Both the position numbers and the translations under genes were made by a program. The notes beneath the pieces were generated by a model. That model made no database searches. It was not told the origin of the DNA and was given only the letters and a program-made list of their open reading frames with translations. From a bacterium (GTDB taxonomy: Bacteria; UBA10199; 2-02-FULL-44-16; JAAZCA01), in the NCBI GenBank assembly GCA_041648665.1, contig JBAZOP010000096.1, forward strand, positions 1 through 10,872: 10,872 bases of DNA, written 5' to 3'. Shown piece by piece: positions 5,874 through 10,872 of this stretch. Numbering within the stretch: position 1 is the stretch's first letter; the number at the start of each line of letters is the position of its first letter.

Positions 5874-8800
5874 TCAGCTGCCGCTGATCCTCTTCAGCGC
5901 AAGGAGCGCCGCCTTTCGCACCTTCTCGTCCTTGTCCTTGGATGCGCGCTTGAGATCGGCTATGGCCGACTTAGCCTCAGGTCCGATGTCCCACAGATAG
6001 ATCGCAGCGGCCATCCTGATCGCCGCGTCTTTGTGTCTGAGCGCCTTTTTGAGCTCAGGGATCAGCCTGTCCGCTCCGATCCTCTTGATGGCCAGATCGA
6101 CCGCCTTCCGCACCTTCTCGTCCTTGTCCTGCCTTGCCGCAAGCAGCGACGGGATGGCGGCGCCGGCCTCCTCCCCGATGTCCCACATGTAGATCGCCGC
6201 GGCCAACCTTATCTTCGGGTCCTCATTGGAGATCGACTTGATCAGACCCTTGACCAGTTTCTTGCGCGAGATCCCCCTTATGCACTGGTCGGCATATTTC
6301 TTGAGCGTCTCGTCGGAATCCGTCCGCGCAGCCAGAAGCTGCGGGAGCACGGCAGCGGCGGCATCGCCGGCCCTGCCGAGCAGAAAGGCGGCCGCCCTCC
6401 TTATCCTCTGGTCTTTGTGCGACAGAAGCATGCCGAGCATGCCGGCCGCTGCGCCGACCTTTTTTCCCAACCCGGTCAGCGCAAGCAGGGCCGCCTTGCA
6501 CAGGGGCTCCTTGCCGGACGTCAGCGCGACTGCCAAGGCGATGACAGCGTCTTCGCTAGAACTCACCGCGGCCAGCGCGGTCGCGGCCTTGGCCGCGAAG
6601 TCCGGATCAGCGTCGCCCATGGCGTTGACCAGGGCCTTCTTCGCCTTCTTGCCCATCTTGATCAGTGTCCCCACCGCCGCGCTCTTCTCCTTCGCATCGC
6701 CGCCGACGGCGCGTTCGATCAGGCTGCGTATCTTGTCGTCGACCTCAGGTTTCGGTTCCTCTGCCGCAGGTTCCTCGACAGCCGGCATCTCTACGGTTGG
6801 TTCCTTTGCCGTCGGTTTCTCTACAGCCGGTTCCTCGACAGCCGGCGCTTCCGCAGGCGCGCCGATCTTTTCAAGGGCGGCAAGGGCCACTTTCTTGAGC
6901 TTGGCATCCCCGGCTTTTGCCGCCTGTTGTAAGTCCGGTATCGCGTCCTTCGCAGCTCCGCCCATCTCTCCCAACACATCCGCCGCCATTATCCTGCGGT
7001 CCGTTTCTCCGACCGAAACTATGGTGCAGAGAGTCGGCAGTGCGCTCTCCGCTCCGCCGCCCATCTCCGCGAGCAATTTTGCCGCAGCCCTCGCGAGCTC
7101 CGCGTCTTTGTCCGTCATCGCGAGGAGCAGGGCCGGTATCAGCATGGCCTTGTCGATCTGCCCGAGGGCCTGTTCGGCGTCGGCCCTTATCGAGTTCGAC
7201 TGATCTGAAAGCGCCGTGAGCAGCGCAGGCACGCACTTAGCATACGTCATGCCGATCTTGCTTATCGCCCAGACCGCGCTCGCCCTCACCGTCTTATCAG
7301 GATCGCTCGTTATCAGCCCGAAGAGCAGGGAGCCGGCTTCGAGCGCTTCAGGACCTACCATGCCCAGCGCATGCGCCGCAGCCAACCTGAGGCCGGCGTC
7401 TTTGGAGTTGAGGGCTTCCATCAACGCGGGGACCGCCGTCTTTGCGGCAGGGCCGAACAGGGCCAGCGACCTGACGCATGATTTTGCAATCGCCTTGTCC
7501 TTCTCCTTCATACAGCCTTCGAGGATGGGGACCATGTATGTCGCCTGCTCGCCTATTTCCTTGAATGAATCGTACGCCTTGTCAGGATCGATCATGAGGA
7601 GCGCCAGCGTCGAGGCCTCGATCAGTTTCGTATCGCCGCTGTAAAGACCTTCTTCGACGGCGGCAAAGGCAGCCTTCGCCTTGACCCCTATTCGCCCGAG
7701 CGCCCACGTCGCGACGATCTTGAGCTCCAGATCATCGCCCTTGAGCGCCTGAATGAGATCGGGCACGGCGCGTTTCGCGTTCGCTCCCAGAGAACCGAGC
7801 GCCTTCGCAGCGGATACGGCAAAATCCTTTTCGCTCAGCAAGGACCTGAAGGCAGGCAGAGATTTTCTGTCTCCCAGCTTGCCGAGCGCCTCGATCGAGA
7901 TCTTTCTGAGGTCGACGTTTTCGTCCTTATTCTTCACTATCTCGCGAAGCGGTTCTATCGCCTCGATTGCGCCCATGTTGCCGAGCAGCAGGGCCGCTGC
8001 CCTCCTCACCCCAGGCGTCTCGGATTCCAGGAGGCTCAAAAACGCCGCGACCGCCTCGTCGGTATTCTGTCTGCTCAGCTCCACCAGGGATTCCTTGGTC
8101 CCTATCTGGGCCAGCGCATATGCGGCCTCTTCGCGGACGCTCAAGTCCTCGTGCTTCATGGCCTTGATGAGATCCGGGATTGCCGCATGCGCCTCTTTCC
8201 CCATCCTTCCCAATGCGCCTGCGGCATACGCACGCTTCGTCGCATCCTCGCCGTTCTCGCCGTTGAGTATCTGGATCAGCGTCAGGACGATCATCTTCGA
8301 ATCGACATTCAGCATGGCGAAGGCATTTTTGAGCGCTTTCCAGAGAACCGGGTCTTGGCTATGGGCGGCCAGAACAAGATCGTATACCGCCTCCTTAGCA
8401 CCCATCCTGCCAAGAGCCTCCGCAGCATACGGCCTGAGGCTCTCTTGCTCGTCATTGAGCACGCTGATGAGCGCGATCGCCGCCTTCTCCTTCCGACCTA
8501 TCATGCCGAGCGCCTTGGCGGCCTCTATCCTGGCCTGATGGACCAGCTCATCGTCACCGCCGGACTTGGCTGCGCGCATCAGGCACTCGATGAGCGCGGG
8601 CACGGCGTCCTTAGCCTTCGCTCCCATGCCGCCCAGTACAGCCGCTGCCCTGGCTGCAGTCTCAGGCTGCCCCTTGGAGACCATCAATGAAAACGCGGGG
8701 ACGGCCTCGACGGCGGCAGAACCCATATTCAGGAGTTCGTCCCTGACCGCCCTCCTCTGATTCTTATCGGCCTTGAGCTGGATGACATAAAAGTCGCTCA

Positions 8801-9077
8801 GCCACTTTGCCCTGAAGTGCAGCGGCCTCCCGCCGTCCTTGCCTACGAGTTCGTCCAGAAAACCCCGCGAGAGATCGAACTTTTTTTCGAGCCGTTCGTA
8901 CTCGTCCACGGTGACAAAGGCATCCGTCCCGCTGCCCAGCGCCCCCTGCAGGGCCTTGCACTGCGCTGCATCGAGATCCTTTTCCTTCACAAATTGCAGG
9001 CATTCGATGTCTGTGAGCCGATCGAGATCATCGGCAAACTCGCCCAAGACTTTCTTCGCTATTTTTGCGTCGGACAT
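5874..9077 (-). CDS. Large cytoplasmic HEAT-repeat (PBS-lyase-like repeat) protein
   Basis: The 1067-aa protein is almost entirely short HEAT repeats of about 30-40 residues, with recurrent patterns such as 'AA.ALG.MG..A..AVP.L..AL.D.D..VR.AAA.AL..IG'. Residues about 1-105 are a different, charged helical N-terminal region. About 106-738 form the first HEAT solenoid. About 739-782 are a low-complexity hinge built from variations of PAVEEPA/VEKPTAKEP. About 783-1067 form a second solenoid ending in near-identical 64-aa units. There is no signal peptide or membrane segment, so it is cytoplasmic. Such solenoids serve as protein-binding scaffolds; in cyanobacteria relatives act in phycobilin attachment, but no catalytic evidence is present here and that role should not be transferred. 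Partners are unknown. ATG 9077 has AAGGA 9 bases upstream. It may be followed by the kinase in the same transcript, the gap being 83 bases. Confidence 0.85.
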   Translation of the reverse strand: MSDAKIAKKVLGEFADDLDRLTDIECLQFVKEKDLDAAQCKALQGALGSGTDAFVTVDEYERLEKKFDLSRGFLDELVGKDGGRPLHFRAKWLSDFYVIQLKADKNQRRAVRDELLNMGSAAVEAVPAFSLMVSKGQPETAARAAAVLGGMGAKAKDAVPALIECLMRAAKSGGDDELVHQARIEAAKALGMIGRKEKAAIALISVLNDEQESLRPYAAEALGRMGAKEAVYDLVLAAHSQDPVLWKALKNAFAMLNVDSKMIVLTLIQILNGENGEDATKRAYAAGALGRMGKEAHAAIPDLIKAMKHEDLSVREEAAYALAQIGTKESLVELSRQNTDEAVAAFLSLLESETPGVRRAAALLLGNMGAIEAIEPLREIVKNKDENVDLRKISIEALGKLGDRKSLPAFRSLLSEKDFAVSAAKALGSLGANAKRAVPDLIQALKGDDLELKIVATWALGRIGVKAKAAFAAVEEGLYSGDTKLIEASTLALLMIDPDKAYDSFKEIGEQATYMVPILEGCMKEKDKAIAKSCVRSLALFGPAAKTAVPALMEALNSKDAGLRLAAAHALGMVGPEALEAGSLLFGLITSDPDKTVRASAVWAISKIGMTYAKCVPALLTALSDQSNSIRADAEQALGQIDKAMLIPALLLAMTDKDAELARAAAKLLAEMGGGAESALPTLCTIVSVGETDRRIMAADVLGEMGGAAKDAIPDLQQAAKAGDAKLKKVALAALEKIGAPAEAPAVEEPAVEKPTAKEPTVEMPAVEEPAAEEPKPEVDDKIRSLIERAVGGDAKEKSAAVGTLIKMGKKAKKALVNAMGDADPDFAAKAATALAAVSSSEDAVIALAVALTSGKEPLCKAALLALTGLGKKVGAAAGMLGMLLSHKDQRIRRAAAFLLGRAGDAAAAVLPQLLAARTDSDETLKKYADQCIRGISRKKLVKGLIKSISNEDPKIRLAAAIYMWDIGEEAGAAIPSLLAARQDKDEKVRKAVDLAIKRIGADRLIPELKKALRHKDAAIRMAAAIYLWDIGPEAKSAIADLKRASKDKDEKVRKAALLALKRISGS
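5884..6267 (-). repeat. Tandem 192-bp duplication inside the HEAT gene
   Basis: Two adjacent units of 192 bp (about 5884-6075 and 6076-6267) encode matching 64-aa HEAT pairs sharing AAAIYMWDIG/AAAIYLWDIG and KDKDEKVRKA. Blocks such as cgcaccttctcgtccttgtc (near 5918 and 6110) and ccgatgtcccaca (5983 and 6175) recur exactly or nearly so at the 192-bp offset. A third, diverged copy follows at about 6268 (ISRKKLVKGL). The DNA-level similarity points to recent in-frame duplication. Confidence 0.75.
6737..6860 (-). repeat. Low-complexity Pro/Glu/Ala/Val hinge with short direct repeats
   Basis: This stretch encodes a 5-residue-periodic hinge (variations of PAVEEP, VEKPTAKEP) between the two HEAT solenoids. 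The DNA block ggttcctcgacagccggc occurs twice exactly (near 6768 and 6829), consistent with slippage or recombination changing hinge length. Confidence 0.65.
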
Positions 9078-9226
9078 AGTCGGCCATCCTTAAATAGGTA
9101 TACCCATGCCCCTACAACTCTATTATCGGTTGAATTTTAATAAAGTTGCGGGGATTTTGCAGAGAAGGTTGTTAAATTAGTCTGCAATATCAAGCGGTTA
9201 CAAGCGCGACTCGTTGGGATACCAAA

Positions 9227-9589
9227 TCAAGGCCTCTTCTGGACATCCGAGGACCTCTTCGTGATCGTGAGCTTGGCTATCCTGGCCTCACAGTTCTTGA
9301 TGTTTCTCTCCAACTTCTCGACCTTCTGCATGATCTTGAGCATGGCATCGGTGAGTTTCAGCTCGCGCATTGAGGGATCCTTGGAAGCGGAGTGATACAC
9401 CTTATGGCCCAGCTCATGCAGCAACTTGTATATGTCCAGGCGGTCCTTCCTGGAGGCGATGTGGAGTTTGGCCGACTCGGCCGTGGCCTCTGCTATGAAC
9501 TCCGCCTCGGTCATGCCGGCGCGCAGGAGCTTGATGCCCTCGTCGATTATCTTTTTGGCGTGCGTCTGTATCTCGTTCCACTGCGGCAT
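9227..9589 (-). CDS. Small uncharacterised protein with C-terminal coiled coil
   Basis: The 120-aa soluble protein is mainly helical. Residues about 5-50 are amphipathic helix rich in Ala, Lys and Glu. Residues about 80-106 show heptad-like hydrophobics (LKLTDAMLKIMQKVEKLERNI), consistent with a coiled coil. The C-terminal tail is basic. I chose ATG 9589 rather than ATG 9607: an AGGGAGG ribosome site lies directly before 9589, and the predicted promoter would start transcription near 9606, excluding the upstream ATG. The family is not recognised; it may be a small oligomeric stress or structural protein, but nothing here shows function. An HELGH string (58-62) occurs in the middle helix, but no third ligand or metalloprotease context is seen. 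The next gene downstream on this strand is the HEAT protein, 149 bases on. Confidence 0.75.
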   Translation of the reverse strand: MPQWNEIQTHAKKIIDEGIKLLRAGMTEAEFIAEATAESAKLHIASRKDRLDIYKLLHELGHKVYHSASKDPSMRELKLTDAMLKIMQKVEKLERNIKNCEARIAKLTITKRSSDVQKRP

Positions 9590-9612
9590 ATGGCCTCCCT
9601 TTTTCATGAGCG

Positions 9613-9641
9613 AAGATATATGGCCCGTCGAATTAAGTCAA
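9613..9641 (-). promoter_or_regulatory. Sigma-70-type promoter for the coiled-coil protein gene
   Basis: On the minus strand, TTGACT (9641-9636) and TATCTT (9618-9613) are separated by exactly 17 bases. The -35 matches five of six positions and the -10 four of six. Predicted start is near 9606, giving a leader of about 17 bases that carries the AGGGAGG ribosome site for ATG 9589. Confidence 0.55.
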
Positions 9642-9701
9642 AACATTGAACCGCGCCCACAAATGGCTTGTCTTGACCCAATCGGCGAGTATCATGGCCA
9701 C

Positions 9702-10103
9702 ATGTCCATGTCGCTCAGAAATACCTTTCGCGCACTCGTCAGGCCTTTGACCAGAAACCTCGGCCGCTGGCCTATCGGCATTTGTATCGTCTGGGCGAGC
9801 CTTTTCTACGCGGCGTATTCGTTTGCGCCCAAGATGCTTCTCCTGGCTGAGATGGGAAGGCTCGGCGCGCCCATCGTCGCCGAGGTCGTCGCGGTATGGG
9901 CCCCCCTCGTCGCGGCTGTCGTCTCCCTCGCTATGCGGAGGCACATCTCAGAGGTCTTCGGCAGCATAACCATGGCGTTTTTGCTCCACCACTCTCTGTA
10001 CGTCTCCGATTACCTCGGCGCAGCCCTTGCGGTCGCAGGGTTTATCAGCCTGGCGGTCAACCGCCGCTGGTTCTTCGAACGCCTCCCCAACGTCATAAAA
10101 TAG
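9702..10103 (+). CDS. Small integral membrane protein, unknown function
   Basis: The 133-aa product carries three or four hydrophobic segments: around WPIGICIVWASLFYAAYSFA, LGAPIVAEVVAVWAPLVAAV, and a long stretch over ITMAFLLHHSLYVSDY and LGAALAVAGFISLAV. Basic residues precede the first segment (RNTFRALVRPLTRNLGR) and flank the last (NRRWFFER), giving a consistent topology with a cytoplasmic N-terminus. It resembles small polytopic inner-membrane proteins in general; I recognise no family. The start is not certain: ATG 9702, 9708 and 9663 are all in frame, and none has a strong Shine-Dalgarno; I chose 9702 because it lies just before the basic segment. It is divergent from the coiled-coil protein gene. 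The reading frame is open far upstream (to 9426) only because it is antisense to that gene. Confidence 0.65.
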   Translation: MSMSLRNTFRALVRPLTRNLGRWPIGICIVWASLFYAAYSFAPKMLLLAEMGRLGAPIVAEVVAVWAPLVAAVVSLAMRRHISEVFGSITMAFLLHHSLYVSDYLGAALAVAGFISLAVNRRWFFERLPNVIK

Positions 10104-10158
10104 CCGCCAGCAGGCACTTTACACGGCCCGGGCGGGATGCTAGAGAGGCCCATTGCCT

Positions 10159-10467
10159 ATGGTAACAGAGAAGAGAAAGGCCGCCATCGTAAGGGCTGTA
10201 AGAAAGAGGCGTAAAAAAGTCAGAGAAATGGCCGTAGCCCACAAGGGTGGCAAATGTCAGTGCTGCGGCTATGAGAAATGTAAGGATTCATTAGAGTTCC
10301 ATCATTTAATAAAAGATACTAAGAATTTTGGTATATCGGCAAAGGGTTACACAAGATCTTGGGAGGCCATAAAAGCTGAGCTTGAAAAATGCATCATGCT
10401 ATGCGCCAATTGTCACAGGGAATGGCATGCTGGCATGATCAACAAAGAAGATTTAGCGTTCTTTTAA
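10159..10467 (+). CDS. Small HNH endonuclease next to the intron-bearing tRNA
   Basis: The 102-aa protein has a very basic N-terminus (KRKAAIVRAVRKRRKKVRE) that should contact DNA, followed by a complete HNH domain. A structural zinc site is seen as C33-x-x-C36 and C82-x-x-C85. The catalytic beta-beta-alpha-metal part includes His48-His49 in LEFHH and the LCANCHREWH segment (Asn84, His86, His90). Length and layout match free-standing HNH nucleases found in phages and bacteria, which often act as homing or nicking enzymes. ATG 10159 follows GAGAGG by 10 bases; a TTG at 10153 is an alternative. The gene is visibly richer in A+T and in Lys codons AAA/AAG than its neighbours, which suggests transfer. 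Its stop is only 10 bases from the tRNA-Asn gene that holds a group I intron without an ORF, so a role in spreading that locus is plausible but unproven. Confidence 0.85.
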   Translation: MVTEKRKAAIVRAVRKRRKKVREMAVAHKGGKCQCCGYEKCKDSLEFHHLIKDTKNFGISAKGYTRSWEAIKAELEKCIMLCANCHREWHAGMINKEDLAFF

Positions 10468-10477
10468 ATTAATATAC

Positions 10478-10792
10478 TCCGAAGTAGCTCAGTTGGTCAG
10501 AGCAGCTGACTGTCGAAAAGGCAGCCCTCATTGGAAACAATGGGGTGAAAAGCGGGTGAATTCAGGGAACCCTTCATCGAATGAATTCGATATGGCGATC
10601 CTGAGCCAAGCCCACCGATATTAAAGGCGGTGGGAAGGTGCAGAGACTAGGGAGTGACGAAAGAATAATCTCCCATAAGCGCCCGCCACCTAAGTCCAGC
10701 ATGGGATACGGTGAAGAGATAGTCCACGCCGATTGGAAACAATCGGATCGCGTGTAATCAGCGGGTCGCCGGTTCGAGTCCGGCCTTCGGAG
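10478..10792 (+). tRNA. tRNA-Asn(GUU), split by a group I intron
   Basis: The exons (10478-10513 and 10755-10792) join to a 74-base cloverleaf. Acceptor TCCGAAG (10478-10484) pairs with CTTCGGA (10785-10791). The D stem is GCTC/GAGC (10487-10490, 10500-10503). The anticodon stem is GCTGA/TCAGC (10505-10509, 10758-10762) around loop CTGTTAA, giving anticodon GUU. The T arm is GCCGG-TTCGAGT-CCGGC (10768-10784). Discriminator G73 (10792) and a U1-A72 pair are typical of tRNA-Asn; tRNA-Asp normally begins with G. CCA is not encoded (GCAAAA follows), so it must be added by the nucleotidyltransferase. Splicing is needed to form the anticodon, because the unspliced 5' exon reads GUC. Confidence 0.92.
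10514..10754 (+). ncRNA. Group I self-splicing intron (IC3-like) in the anticodon loop
   Basis: The 241-base intron lies between U35 and U36. P1 pairs exon CUGU plus intron C with the guide GGCAG (10520-10524), placing the required U.G wobble at the 5' splice site; the last base is G (10754). The core elements are clear: P AATTCAGGGAACCC (10559-10572), Q GATCCTGAGCCAAGCCC (10597-10613), R GGTGCAGAGACTA (10638-10649) and S GAAGAGATAGTCC (10713-10725). P2 (10526-10545) and P9 (10729-10746) both carry GAAA tetraloops. P3 pairs 10552-10558 with 10680-10686, P4 10563-10566 with 10600-10603, P6 10611-10617 with 10628-10634, and P7 10645-10649 with 10720-10724. These features match the IC3 introns of bacterial tRNA genes. 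There is no ORF inside. Confidence 0.93.
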
Positions 10793-10793
10793 C

Positions 10794-10835
10794 AAAAAAA
10801 GAAACGGGGCATTTTTTCGCCCCGTTTCTTTTTTT
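10794..10835 (+). terminator. Strong intrinsic terminator after tRNA-Asn
   Basis: GAAACGGGGC (10801-10810) pairs with GCCCCGTTTC (10819-10828) around an 8-base T-rich loop, flanked by seven A (10794-10800) and seven T (10829-10835). The A/T flanks make it usable in both directions. It begins 2 bases after the tRNA 3' end. Confidence 0.92.
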
Positions 10836-10872
10836 GTTTTGTGGGCCGTGGCGAGAACTGCAGCCCGTAGGG

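Noticed and set aside
5872..5889. GATCAGC/GCTGATC hairpin at the HEAT gene stop as a terminator
   Set aside because: It overlaps the coding end, has only 7 bp, and no T run follows on either strand.
9416..9430. HELGH motif in the coiled-coil protein as a zinc metalloprotease site
   Set aside because: The string lies in a short helical protein with no third metal ligand, no glutamate or histidine helix downstream and no protease fold; chance is the simpler explanation.
10118..10146. Promoter TTTACA-17-TAGAGA before the HNH gene
   Set aside because: The -10 matches only three of six bases, and the predicted start near 10153 would cut off the GAGAGG ribosome site.
10478..10520. tRNA-Asp with anticodon GTC
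   Set aside because: The 5' exon followed by the first intron base reads GTC, but U1-A72, the U.G splice-site pair and the terminal G of the intron place the junction so that the spliced anticodon is GUU (Asn).
10574..10795. Minus-strand reading frame encoding an N-terminal 'RRPDSNRRPADYTR' peptide
   Set aside because: It is the antisense of the tRNA 3' exon and intron. This peptide string is a well-known false gene call over tRNA loci.
10836..10872. Possible further gene after the terminator
   Set aside because: Only 37 bases remain, too few to judge.

Overview
The window is G+C-rich, gene-dense bacterial chromosome. The lineage looks Gram-negative: there is a small outer-membrane beta-barrel protein ending in Phe, a textbook sigma-54 promoter and a short secreted ComEA-type protein. 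A delta-proteobacterial or related group fits best, but no marker in the window fixes the phylum, so this is inference.

Left part (1-2775). A minus-strand operon encodes an alpha/beta hydrolase, a small outer-membrane beta-barrel protein and a HAD-family hydrolase that runs off the left edge. Divergent from it is a trans-polyprenyl diphosphate synthase. Middle-left (2776-4121). A near-perfect sigma-54 promoter with a candidate IHF site drives a small uncharacterised protein and a secreted helix-hairpin-helix (ComEA-like) protein, closed by a hairpin terminator. An unrecognised 159-aa protein with no Shine-Dalgarno follows.

Centre (4135-9077). Two minus-strand genes encode a TGS-domain/uridine-kinase-type nucleoside kinase and a 1067-aa HEAT-repeat scaffold protein. 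The kinase leader can fold into a strong hairpin that buries its ribosome-binding site. The HEAT protein has a Pro/Glu/Ala-rich hinge and a recent 192-bp tandem duplication. Right of this come a small coiled-coil protein (minus, with a recognisable promoter) and a small membrane protein (plus).

Right end (10159-10835) is the most notable part. A tRNA-Asn(GUU) gene is split in its anticodon loop by a 241-nt group I intron with intact P, Q, R and S core elements, a good P1 with U.G at the splice site, and a terminal G. The intron has no ORF. A small, relatively A+T-rich HNH endonuclease gene ends 10 nt upstream of the tRNA, outside the intron. This resembles a collaborative-homing arrangement of a free-standing nuclease beside an ORF-less intron; that functional link is inference. 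A strong hairpin terminator closes the unit. Read without the intron model, this tRNA would be called Asp(GUC) or missed.
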